A stretch of DNA of 64,000 nt, from assembly GCF_017874715.1 (NCBI RefSeq), contig NZ_JAGGLR010000006.1:248001-312000 (forward strand), in the 5' to 3' direction. Shown here piece by piece: positions 1 through 7,767 of the stretch. The translations under genes were made by a program, and so were the position numbers. The DNA is from Streptomyces iranensis. Its GTDB lineage: Bacteria; Actinomycetota; Actinomycetes; Streptomycetales; Streptomycetaceae. Position 1 is the stretch's first letter. Each line of letters opens with the position of its first letter. Below the pieces are notes generated by a model that saw only the letters and a list, made by a program, of their open reading frames with translations, did not search any database and was not told the DNA's origin.

Positions 1-6
1 CGGGGG

Positions 7-831
7 CTATGCGGCGAACAGATCGAGCACCGGGCGGCGCCAGTGGCCGTCCAGGTCCAGATCGAGCGCCGGATCGGAGGCGAGCACTGCCTGCTGGAGC
101 TTCTGCAGCCGCGGCGACGGCTCCAGCCCGAGGTCCTCCACCAGTCTGGCGCGCAGCCCCTGGTAGACCTCCAGCGCCTGCCAGGGGCGGCCCGCGCGGT
201 AGAGCGCGGCCATGCACTGGGCGTGCAGCCCCTCGTGCAGCGGATGACGGGCGGTCAGCTCGGTGAGCTCCGTGAGCAGCTCGGCATGGCGGCCCAGCCG
301 CAGATCGGCCTCGATACGGCGCTCCAGGACGCCGAGCCGGCTCTCCTCCAGACGGGCCAGCTCGATCTCCAGGACCGGCCCGACCTTCACATCCACCAGC
401 GCGGGGCCGCGCCAGACGGCCAGCGCCTCGCGCAGCAGCAGGGACGCCTGGACATCGTCCCCGGCGTCCAGCGCGTCCCGCCCCGCGGCCACCAGCCGGT
501 CGTACTCATGGATGTCCACCGCGCCCGGCTGGGCCTCCAGCACATATCCGCCGTACCGCGTGGCGAGCACGTCCTTGGAAGCCTGCGGGGCCTGTGGGCC
601 ATAGGCCGCGGCCAGCCTGCGGCGCAGCTGCAGGATGTAGGTCTGCAAAGTGGTGAGCGCGCTGCGCGGCATCTGCGTGCCCCAGATTTCCTCCATAAGA
701 GTGGGCACCGGGAGCATCTGGTTGGCGTAGACGGAAAGCAGTGCAAGGATCTGGCGCGGCTTGCCCGCGCTGGGCACGATCGACTGACCGCACGCCTCGA
801 CGCTCAGCGGCCCCAACACCTTGATGTCCAT
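7..831 (-). CDS. SARP-family pathway activator
   Basis: This 274-residue protein has the layout of a short Streptomyces antibiotic regulatory protein. An OmpR-like winged-helix DNA-binding domain fills residues 1-100 (VLGPLSVE near the N-terminus, then LQTYILQLRRRL as the recognition region). A bacterial transcriptional activation domain fills about 105-255 (DLRLGRHAELLTELTELTARHP, RALEVYQ-like helices). There is no NB-ARC or TPR extension, so it belongs to the small ActII-ORF4/DnrI class. The start is ATG at 831, preceded by GGAGG at about 9 nt. It is divergent from the RiPP precursor at 1015, which suggests it activates that locus, and paired TCCGTCAA repeats sit just upstream. The family call is firm; the target is inferred. 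Confidence 0.93.
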   Translation of the reverse strand: MDIKVLGPLSVEACGQSIVPSAGKPRQILALLSVYANQMLPVPTLMEEIWGTQMPRSALTTLQTYILQLRRRLAAAYGPQAPQASKDVLATRYGGYVLEAQPGAVDIHEYDRLVAAGRDALDAGDDVQASLLLREALAVWRGPALVDVKVGPVLEIELARLEESRLGVLERRIEADLRLGRHAELLTELTELTARHPLHEGLHAQCMAALYRAGRPWQALEVYQGLRARLVEDLGLEPSPRLQKLQQAVLASDPALDLDLDGHWRRPVLDLFAA

Positions 832-842
832 GGTCGTGTACC

Positions 843-864
843 TCCGTCAACGGTCCGTCAAGTG
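843..864. promoter_or_regulatory. Candidate SARP operator: 11-bp-spaced direct repeats
   Basis: TCCGTCAA occurs at 843-850 and again at 854-861, so the two copies lie exactly one helical turn (11 bp) apart. On the other strand this reads TTGACGG-N4-TTGACGG. SARPs are known to bind heptameric direct repeats with this spacing. The repeats overlap the ribosome site of the SARP gene and lie about 150 bp upstream of the precursor start. They could therefore serve autoregulation, activation of the precursor, or neither. No binding evidence exists beyond the pattern. Confidence 0.45.
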
Positions 865-900
865 CCTCCTGGCCGCGCGGCCCTGCCACCGAGGCATCTA

Positions 901-974
901 AGAGCCTCGCTTGTGGGCGGCCTGTACGGCCAGTGCCGGAGTAACGAGCTCGATATGAGTTCCAGAGCCTCGCA
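901..974. repeat. Direct repeat AGAGCCTCGC in the SARP/precursor intergenic region
   Basis: The 10-mer AGAGCCTCGC occurs at 901-910 and at 965-974, both inside the 183-bp divergent region between the SARP gene and the putative precursor gene. The spacing of 64 bp is roughly six helical turns. It may be a regulator-binding pair or chance repetition in GC-rich DNA. Confidence 0.3.
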
Positions 975-1014
975 CCATGACAAATTCACACCCCTGGCGA
1001 TAAGAGAGTCCGCG

Positions 1015-1287
1015 ATGACCGATACGCCCGTCCCACATGAGCCCACGAGCCCCGCCGCCCTGGCTCATCCCGCCGAGAACGCCGAGGTCACCGGGGTCGT
1101 CGGGGTCGTCGGGGTCACCGGAGTCGTCCAGATCACCGAGCGCGCCAAGGCCACCGGGGGCGCCGAGACCGCCGAGGCCGTTCGTCCGCCCGCCGAGGAC
1201 GACGACCTGGTCATCGAGGATCTCTCCGACACCGCCTGGCCCATCCCCGCGCCGGGCATCTGCATCTGCACCGTCGGCGCCGAATGA
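1015..1287 (+). CDS. Putative azol(in)e RiPP (TOMM) precursor peptide
   Basis: A 90-residue acidic peptide starts at ATG 1015 after AAGAGAG and ends 7 nt before the YcaO-type cyclodehydratase. The first 75 residues look like a leader. They include an odd valine/glycine run (VTGVVGVVGVTGVV, about 25-38) and an acidic hydrophobic block, EDDDLVIEDLSD (61-72), of the type bound by peptide-recognition domains. The proposed core is the C-terminus, WPIPAPGICICTVGAE. Its only cysteines, 83 and 85, and Thr86 are the heterocyclisable residues of the core. Position and composition support precursor status. I do not recognise the product and know of no named compound with this core. The leader/core boundary is inferred. 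Confidence 0.72.
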   Translation: MTDTPVPHEPTSPAALAHPAENAEVTGVVGVVGVTGVVQITERAKATGGAETAEAVRPPAEDDDLVIEDLSDTAWPIPAPGICICTVGAE

Positions 1288-1294
1288 CCGGGCG

Positions 1295-3754
1295 ATGACC
1301 GGCGAACTGGGCTTCACACCACATCTGCGGGTCGAGCCGGTGCCCGGCGAGGCCGTCTACCTCGTCTCCGAGCACGGGGTCACGGCGCTGCACGGGCGGG
1401 CGATCGCCGCGCTGGCGCCGCTGCTCGACGGGTCGCGGGACCTCGCCCACATCCTCACCGAGGCCGCCGCGCCCGGCCGCGCCGCGGTCCCGCCCGCCGC
1501 GGGCCCGCCCGGCGCGGTCCCGGCCGACGCGGTCCCGGCCGACGCGGTCCCGGCCGGGCAGGCCGAGCGCGTCATCGCCCGTCTCCGCGCGGCCGGGCTG
1601 GTCTCCGAGCGGGAGCACGCCTGGAGCCCCGAGGAGGCGTACTGGGAGCTGGCCGGGCTGGGCACGGGCGGCTCCGCCCCGGCCCCCACGCCCGCGTCCG
1701 CCCGCCCCGCCGTGGCCCCGCTGGTGCTCGGTTCGACCGGTCCGGACGAGGTGGTCCGGGCGCTGCGCGTCGCGGGGCTGGGGACCGTGGACGGCGAGAC
1801 GGCGGACCCGAGGTCCGTGAACGCGGAGGCGGCGGACGGCGATCCGACGGCCTCGGGAGCCAATAGCCCTCGGCGGGAGATATGTCAAATCGCCCTCCGT
1901 CAACATGGCGCCGCAGAACTCACCCTTGTGGTGTGCGATGACTACCTCGATCCGCGGCTCGCCGCCGTGGACGCCGCGCACCGGGCCGCCGGCCGTCGCT
2001 GGCTGCCCGTCAAACCGGTGGGCACCCAGGCGTGGCTGGGCCCGTTCCTCGGCGCCCCGGACGATCCGTGCTGGGTCTGTCTGGCCGACCGGCTGTGGCG
2101 CGGACGGCAGGCCGAGGCGTATCTCCAGCGCCGGCTCGGCCGCCCCGGACCCGTGCCGCGGCCGCCCGCCTCCCTGCCCGCGAGCCGCGCCGCCGCGCTC
2201 CAGCTCGCCGCCCTGGAGGCCGCCAAGTGGCTGGCCGGGTACCGGCACCCGGGCCAGCGGGAGCTGCGCACCCTGGACAGCCTCACCGCCACCGTGGACC
2301 GCCATCCGCTCTCCCGACGCCCGCAGTGCGCCGGCTGCGGCGATCCGGCGCTGGTCGCGGCCCGGATACGGGCGCCCCTGTCGCTGCCCTCGCCACGGGA
2401 GCCACAGGAGTCAAGGGAGCCACGGGAGCCACTGACCGAAACCGGGACCGCTGCCGACACCTCCCCGCGCGGGATCATGGAGCGCTACGGACATCTGGTG
2501 GACCCCGTCACCGGGCTGGTCACCGAGATCCGGCGCGATCCGCGCGGCCCCGCAGTCCTCAACTGCTTCCACGCCCGCCACCCTTCGTACGCCGGAGCGG
2601 GCCCCCACAGCGGCCTGGACGCCGTAAGGGCCGGGCTGGGGGCCGCCGCCCACGGTAAGGGCCGCACGGCCGAACAGGCGCGGGCGAGCGCGCTGTGCGA
2701 GGCCCTGGAGCACTACAGCGGCCACTTCCAGGGGGACGAGCCGCGTCAGCGCGCCCGCTACCGCGATCTGCGCCCGGAGGACGCGGTGCACCCGGACACC
2801 GTCCAGCTCTTCGACCCGCGCCAGTTCCGGGACCCCGCCCTCCCCGCGCGCCACCGCGTCCAGGATCCGTTCGACGAGGGCGCGGAGCTGGACTGGACCC
2901 CGGTGTGGTCGCTCACCGCCGAGCGCCACCGGCTGCTGCCCACCGCGCTGCTGTACTACGGCGCCCCACAGCCCCCGGGCCACCGCTGCTGCCGGGCGGA
3001 CTCCAACGGCGCGGCGGCGGGCGGCACCCTGGCCGACGCCGTCGTACGGGGCTTCCTGGAGCTCGTGGAGCGGGACGCGGTCGCCCTGTGGTGGTACAAC
3101 CGCACCCGGCAGCCCGCCGTGGCCCTGGACGCCTTCGACGACTCGTGGCTGGCCGAAGTGCGCGCCGCCCACCGGGGCGTGCGGCGCGAGGTGTGGGCCC
3201 TGGATCTCACCACGGACTTCGGCATCCCGGTGGTCGCCGCGCTCTCCCGGCGGCTCGACAAGCCCGCCGAGGACATCACCTTCGGCTTCGGCGCCCACTT
3301 CGACCGGCACACCGCGCTGTGCCACGCCTTCGCCGAGCTGAACCAGATGCTTCCGGCGGTGGTCGAGGCCCGTGCCGACGGCGGGGGTTACGGCGCCGCC
3401 GAGCCCGAGGCGCTGCGCTGGTTCCGTACCGCGACCCTCGTCGACCACCCGTATCTGGCCCCCGATCCGGCGGCCGTACCGCCCCCGGGGACATCCGGCC
3501 CCCCGGAGCCCCCGGAGGGCGGCGCGCTGGCCACCGTAGGGGAGTTGGCGCGCGGGCGCGGTCTGGAACTGCTGGTGCTGGACCAGACCCGGCCGGATGT
3601 GGGGCTGCCGGTGGCCAAGGTGCTGGTGCCCGGAATGCGCCCGCACTGGGCCCGGTTCGCGCCCGGCCGGCTCTTCGACGCCCCCGTGGCACTGGGCCGG
3701 CTGCCGGGGCCCACGCCCTATGCGGACCTCAACCCGATTCCGTTTTTCCTGTGA
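1295..3754 (+). CDS. Fused TOMM cyclodehydratase (leader-binding/E1-like plus YcaO)
   Basis: This 819-residue fusion should convert Cys/Ser/Thr in the adjacent precursor to azolines with ATP. The N-terminus (1-80; PHLRVEPVPGEAVYLVSE) matches TOMM leader-binding proteins. It continues into a ThiF/E1-like region with two zinc-type CxxC pairs, CWVC near 260 and CAGC near 346. The YcaO domain runs from about 394 to the end and shows CEALEHYSG near 468, LELVERDA near 588 and a proline-containing terminus, LNPIPFFL, as azoline-forming YcaOs have. ATG 1295 was chosen because it lies just after the precursor stop and begins the conserved domain. A low-complexity VPADAVPADAVPA stretch lies near residue 85. 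No flavin dehydrogenase gene is nearby, so azoline rather than azole products are possible. Confidence 0.9.
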   Translation: MTGELGFTPHLRVEPVPGEAVYLVSEHGVTALHGRAIAALAPLLDGSRDLAHILTEAAAPGRAAVPPAAGPPGAVPADAVPADAVPAGQAERVIARLRAAGLVSEREHAWSPEEAYWELAGLGTGGSAPAPTPASARPAVAPLVLGSTGPDEVVRALRVAGLGTVDGETADPRSVNAEAADGDPTASGANSPRREICQIALRQHGAAELTLVVCDDYLDPRLAAVDAAHRAAGRRWLPVKPVGTQAWLGPFLGAPDDPCWVCLADRLWRGRQAEAYLQRRLGRPGPVPRPPASLPASRAAALQLAALEAAKWLAGYRHPGQRELRTLDSLTATVDRHPLSRRPQCAGCGDPALVAARIRAPLSLPSPREPQESREPREPLTETGTAADTSPRGIMERYGHLVDPVTGLVTEIRRDPRGPAVLNCFHARHPSYAGAGPHSGLDAVRAGLGAAAHGKGRTAEQARASALCEALEHYSGHFQGDEPRQRARYRDLRPEDAVHPDTVQLFDPRQFRDPALPARHRVQDPFDEGAELDWTPVWSLTAERHRLLPTALLYYGAPQPPGHRCCRADSNGAAAGGTLADAVVRGFLELVERDAVALWWYNRTRQPAVALDAFDDSWLAEVRAAHRGVRREVWALDLTTDFGIPVVAALSRRLDKPAEDITFGFGAHFDRHTALCHAFAELNQMLPAVVEARADGGGYGAAEPEALRWFRTATLVDHPYLAPDPAAVPPPGTSGPPEPPEGGALATVGELARGRGLELLVLDQTRPDVGLPVAKVLVPGMRPHWARFAPGRLFDAPVALGRLPGPTPYADLNPIPFFL

Positions 3755-3876
3755 TCCCCCGTGATATCCAGTAACTCTGCGTACACCATGAGCCTTCCAC
3801 AGGGCCTCTCCACCCCAGTGAAGATCGGATACTCTCGGGCAAGCCACCCAATCCGGCCCGACCATCCGGAGGACGA

Positions 3877-5112
3877 GTGCAGGGGAGCCTCTTGCCCGAC
3901 GATGCCGGGAACCATCCACCGCGCCACCAGGACGATCTGGCGCCGCGTCTGGCCGTGGTCATCACGGTCCTCGTGCTGGTGGGGTACTTCGCCGTGGCCG
4001 TCACCTATGTGGTCGACGGCAATCGTTCGGGCAGGTCGGTCGACGCGGCGATGCTCGGTCTCGCCCTGCTGCCGATGACCGTGCTGCTCTGCCTCCAGAT
4101 GCTGCACTCCTTCCCCGGTCTCGCGCCCAGGCTCAGCGGTGCGCGGCGCTGGACGCTGGCGCTCCAGACGGTGCTGACCTTCGCCCCCTTCGCCATCTTC
4201 AAACACGCCTGGCTGGGCATGCCGGGCTTCCTGGCCGGCTCCTCGCTGCTGGTGCTGGTCCCGGCGCTGGCGTGGCCCGCGTTCGCGGCCATCCTGCTGT
4301 GCACGGACGTCCTGCTGTTCCAGGTGGGCTTCGGCTGGGGTCAGGTCGCGTACACCACGGTCTCCACCGCGCTGACCGGGCTGGTGGTCTTCGGGCTCTC
4401 GCGGCTGTCCGGGCTGGTCGCCGAGGTGTACCGGTCCCGGGCCGAGCTGGCCCGGCTGGCGGTCGCCCAGGAGCGGCTGCGGTTCTCCCGGGACGTGCAC
4501 GATCTGCTGGGCTACAGCCTGTCCACGATCACCCTCAAATGCGAGCTGGTGCACCGGCTGGTGCCCCGGCAGAACTCCCGCGCCCAGCAGGAGCTCTCGG
4601 AGATCCTGCAGACCTCCCGTCAGGCCCTCGCCGACGTAAGGGCGGTGGCCAGCGGCTATCGCAAGATGTCGCTGTCGGCGGAGGCGGCGACGGCCCGCTC
4701 GATGCTGGCCGCGGCGGGCATCAGCGCCACGGCCGAGATCGACTGCGGACCGCTGCCGGAGCTGATGGACACGGTGCTGGCGAGCGTGTTGCGCGAGGGG
4801 CTGACCAATGTGCTGCGGCACAGCAAGGCCGACCACTGCGCGGTCGAGGCGCGGCGCAGCGGACACCGGGTGTCGCTGACCCTCGTCAACGACGGGGTGG
4901 GCCGGCCGTCCACGATCCTGCGCGCCGACAGCTCGGACGGCGGCAGCGGCATCGGCAACCTCCGGGTGCGGGTGGAGAACCTCGGCGGGCGGCTGCGCGC
5001 GGGCGTGCGGTCGGACGGCAGGTTCGAGTTACGGGCGGAGCTGGATGTGTCCGTGGACGCGCCGCCGCGGAGCGGCCGGGAGTACGGCCCGGGGCCGACG
5101 GTGACGGCGTAA
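3877..5112 (+). CDS. Sensor histidine kinase, DesK/NarL-system type
   Basis: A GTG start at 3877 follows GGAGGA. The 411-residue protein has about five or six membrane helices between residues 28 and 185 and a short coiled linker. It then has a HisKA_3 dimerisation domain with the phosphoacceptor in FSRDVHDLLG (His about 207). The C-terminus is a HATPase_c domain with N-box REGLTNVLRH and G-box SGIGNLRVRVENLGG. It should phosphorylate the response regulator encoded convergently at 5178-5783. A TTA leucine codon at 5029-5031 makes translation potentially bldA-dependent. The input signal is unknown. Its position next to the RiPP genes may be coincidental, because a 122-nt gap separates them. 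Confidence 0.9.
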   Translation: MQGSLLPDDAGNHPPRHQDDLAPRLAVVITVLVLVGYFAVAVTYVVDGNRSGRSVDAAMLGLALLPMTVLLCLQMLHSFPGLAPRLSGARRWTLALQTVLTFAPFAIFKHAWLGMPGFLAGSSLLVLVPALAWPAFAAILLCTDVLLFQVGFGWGQVAYTTVSTALTGLVVFGLSRLSGLVAEVYRSRAELARLAVAQERLRFSRDVHDLLGYSLSTITLKCELVHRLVPRQNSRAQQELSEILQTSRQALADVRAVASGYRKMSLSAEAATARSMLAAAGISATAEIDCGPLPELMDTVLASVLREGLTNVLRHSKADHCAVEARRSGHRVSLTLVNDGVGRPSTILRADSSDGGSGIGNLRVRVENLGGRLRAGVRSDGRFELRAELDVSVDAPPRSGREYGPGPTVTA

Positions 5113-5177
5113 CGGCCCCTGACGGGTCGTGGAACCCCTGAGGCCCGACCAGCGCGTGGGAAGGCCGGTACGCCGCC

Positions 5178-5783
5178 TTACAGCCAGCCCGCCTCGCGGG
5201 CGATCCGGATGGCGTCCACCCGGTTGCGGGCGTCCAGCTTGGTCACGGCGGACGTCAGATAGTTGCGCACCGTGCCCACCGACAGGAACAGCTTGGCCGC
5301 GATCTGCCCGGAGTCCTCGCCCTTCGCGGCGAACCGCAGGACCTCCAGCTCCCGTGGGGTCAGCGGCTGTGGCCCGTCGTCCAGGGCGGCCAGCGCGAGT
5401 TGGGGATCGATCACCCGCTCGCCCTTGGCGACGGCGCGGATGGCGTCGCTCAGCTTCTCCGGGCTGCTGTCCTTCAGCAGGAAGCCGGAGACCTGGGCGG
5501 CCAGCGCCCGGCGCAGATTTCCGGGGCGGCCGAGGCTGGTGAGCATCATGGTGCGGCATTCGGGGACGGCGGTGCTCAACTCGGCGGCGGCGGTGAGCCC
5601 GTCCACGCCCGGCAGATCGATGTCGAGCACGGCGACGTCCGGGCGGAGTTCTCGGGCGCGCGGCAGGATTTCGGCGCCGTTGGAGAATTCGGCGACCACG
5701 TCGATATCCGGTTCGAATTCCAGCAGGGCGACCAGTGCCTTGCGCAACATATGCATGTCTTCCGCGATCAGCACCCTGACCAT
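5178..5783 (-). CDS. NarL/LuxR-family response regulator
   Basis: The protein has 201 residues. A receiver domain occupies 1-120 with the acidic pair near Glu8/Asp9, phosphoacceptor Asp54 in AVLDIDLPG, and the conserved lysine in LLKDSS. A LuxR-type helix-turn-helix fills about 139-195 (LTPRELEVLR, LSVGTVRNYL). The sequence resembles DesR-type regulators. It is convergent with the histidine kinase ending at 5112, and the two very likely form one two-component system. Targets are unknown; the acyl-AMP ligase gene downstream on the same strand is one candidate. Confidence 0.92.
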   Translation of the reverse strand: MVRVLIAEDMHMLRKALVALLEFEPDIDVVAEFSNGAEILPRARELRPDVAVLDIDLPGVDGLTAAAELSTAVPECRTMMLTSLGRPGNLRRALAAQVSGFLLKDSSPEKLSDAIRAVAKGERVIDPQLALAALDDGPQPLTPRELEVLRFAAKGEDSGQIAAKLFLSVGTVRNYLTSAVTKLDARNRVDAIRIAREAGWL

Positions 5784-5933
5784 GCCGCCCCCTGCTGTCC
5801 CCTACTGTCCCCGCCCGGCCTCACCCCGCATGGGGATTATTCCCCCGCCCTCTCGGCCATTCCATCGATTCGCGGGGAAATACGCCCGTCGAACGCCCAT
5901 CCCGTTGCGCGAACGCGACCGTGCGCCCCCTTT

Positions 5934-7577
5934 TCACGCCGCACCACCCCGGCAGGGCTCACCGACCCCCGGCCCGAACTCGGCGTGCAGCGCGCGCACT
6001 TCACCCCGCAGATAGCGCTCGCGCAGCAGGGCCCGCCGTACCTTGGCGGTTCCCGCCCCGCGCACGGTGCCGGGGCGCACCAGCAGCAGCGCGCCGGTCT
6101 CGACTCCGAACTCCTCCGCGATCAGGGCGCGGATCCGGGCCGCCAGCCGGGGCAGCCCGGTGCGCACCCCGCCCACCGTACGGACGACCTCCTGGACGAC
6201 CACCAGCGCCCCCGCGCCCGGCCCCGCGCAGAACACCCGGGCCGACCCCAGCGCCTTCGCGCAGCGCAGCAGTTCGCGCTCCACGTCCTGGGGGTGCAGG
6301 GTGTGGCCGTCCACCAGGAGGGCGTCACGGACCCGGCCGGTCATCCGGAGCCGGCCGTTGACCGTAAGGCCGAGATCGCCGGTGCGCAGAAAGCCGCCAG
6401 GCCCCTCGGCGACGCGGGCGGCGAACAGCAGCGCGGTGTCCGATGGACGGCCCCAGTGGCCGGTGGCGACGGCGGGGCCGCGCACCCAGATCTCCCCGGG
6501 CGCCCCGTCGGGCAGCCGGCGCCCGGTCAGCGGGTCCACGACGGCGAAGTCCGCGCCCGGCACCGGTGCGCGCCCCGTGGCCAGCGGCACCGGCGCCCCC
6601 TCGGCCGGGACGTACCCGGCCACCAGGGTGCCCGGCCGCAGGCCCAGCGGGGCGCAGCGGTGGGGGAAGGCGGCCATGGTCCCGGCCGAAACGGGCTCCC
6701 CGGCATTCAGCGCGGTCCGCCAGCGGGAGAGGTCGAGCCCGGCCGGTGGCTCGTCGCCGAGGAGCGCGGCGCAGCGGGCGTGGAGGATGTCGGGCGCGAG
6801 GGTTTCGGTGATGCCGTGGCGGCTGATGGCGCGCAGCCAGCCGAGCGGATCGGTGCGGTACGGCTCCGCCGGAAGTGTCACGGCGGTGGCGCCGAGCCAT
6901 AAGGGGTGCAGCACCTGCCCGATCAGCCCGGGGGTGTGGCGGCGGGGCAGCCAGCCGCCGATCCGGGACCGGTGGTCGGTGCCGAGCGTCCGCCGCAGCC
7001 CGGCCATGGCCGCCGTAAGGTTGCCATGCGTCAGCAGGGCGCCGCGGGGGGCGGTGGCGGGCCCGGAGTCGTAGGCGAGCAGCGCGAGGCTGTCGGCGGT
7101 GGTTCGGAGGGGTTGCCGGGGCGTGTCGGCGCCCGCGTCGGGGCGCATTCCGTCGATGGCGAGGCAGGTCAGACCGGCGCGGCCGATCCGGGAGAGCCGG
7201 CGGGAGGTCTCGGTGGCGTGGGCGGTCTCGGTGAGGACGAGGTCCACGGCGGCGTCCCGGACGATCGAGGCGGTGCGCTCGGCATCGGTCCGGGAGGCGG
7301 ACGGCGCTGGTACGGGCACCGCGACGGCCCCCGCGTACAGACAGCCGAGCAGCGCGACCGCCGCGCACGGACCGGGGTCCATGGCGAGCAGCACCCGGCG
7401 GCCGACGGCGTCCCGGGCGCGCAGCCAGGCGGCCACGGCGTCGGCGCGGGCATCGAGCGCGGCGTAGGACACGCGGTGTTCGGTGCCATCGGCGGCGGGG
7501 TGGGCGAGCGCCGTGCCGTCGGGGCGCCGGAGGGCCCGTTCCTTCAGGGCCTCGGCCAGATTCGCGTATCGCGGCAT
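5934..7577 (-). CDS. Fatty acyl-AMP ligase-like enzyme with degenerate ATP motif
   Basis: The 547-residue ANL-superfamily protein most resembles fatty acyl-AMP ligases. It shows ALKERALRRPDGTALAHP near the start, the late motifs GFLRTGDLG, GRVRDALLVDGHTLHPQDVE and AKVRRALLRERY, and the usual C-terminal lid. FAALs adenylate long-chain acids and pass them to a carrier protein. The phosphate-binding loop is unusual: the canonical TSGSTGxPKG reads YDSGPATAPRG, and the usual YGLAE motif reads GYVPAEG. Activity is therefore uncertain. ATG 7577 was chosen because GGGAG lies 6 nt upstream. No carrier protein gene is adjacent. A link to the RiPP locus (lipidation) is possible but unsupported. Confidence 0.8.
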   Translation of the reverse strand: MPRYANLAEALKERALRRPDGTALAHPAADGTEHRVSYAALDARADAVAAWLRARDAVGRRVLLAMDPGPCAAVALLGCLYAGAVAVPVPAPSASRTDAERTASIVRDAAVDLVLTETAHATETSRRLSRIGRAGLTCLAIDGMRPDAGADTPRQPLRTTADSLALLAYDSGPATAPRGALLTHGNLTAAMAGLRRTLGTDHRSRIGGWLPRRHTPGLIGQVLHPLWLGATAVTLPAEPYRTDPLGWLRAISRHGITETLAPDILHARCAALLGDEPPAGLDLSRWRTALNAGEPVSAGTMAAFPHRCAPLGLRPGTLVAGYVPAEGAPVPLATGRAPVPGADFAVVDPLTGRRLPDGAPGEIWVRGPAVATGHWGRPSDTALLFAARVAEGPGGFLRTGDLGLTVNGRLRMTGRVRDALLVDGHTLHPQDVERELLRCAKALGSARVFCAGPGAGALVVVQEVVRTVGGVRTGLPRLAARIRALIAEEFGVETGALLLVRPGTVRGAGTAKVRRALLRERYLRGEVRALHAEFGPGVGEPCRGGAA

Positions 7578-7676
7578 TCTCAACTCCCGGGCGCCCGACG
7601 TCGAAAAGGGGCCCACAGTCTCGAAGTGCCACCTCGAAGCCGACTTGATCAACGGTTAGGAGCCCGCCCCGGTCCT

Positions 7677-7731
7677 CGGCGTGGGTCCGGCAGCGGCCCG
7701 ACCTGCCGCGTCGGCGCGGGTCCGGCAGCGG
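7677..7731. repeat. Two near-identical 20-bp direct repeats
   Basis: CGGCGTGGGTCCGGCAGCGG at 7677-7696 recurs with one mismatch at 7712-7731, a 35-bp period. They lie in the 190-bp gap between the metalloprotease stop and the acyl-AMP ligase start. No other feature is visible in that gap. Confidence 0.45.
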
Positions 7732-7767
7732 ACCGCCTGGCCATCGCGGCCCCGTCATCGGCCGTCA

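Noticed and set aside
1015..3754. Thiopeptide or lanthipeptide pathway
   Set aside because: There are no LanB-type dehydratase, pyridine synthase or LanC/LanM genes, and the core is not Ser/Thr/Cys-rich.
2411..3919. A 502-codon open frame on the reverse strand across the YcaO gene
   Set aside because: It is antisense to a clear cyclodehydratase, has no ribosome site and no recognisable domain. Long antisense frames are common in 72% GC DNA.
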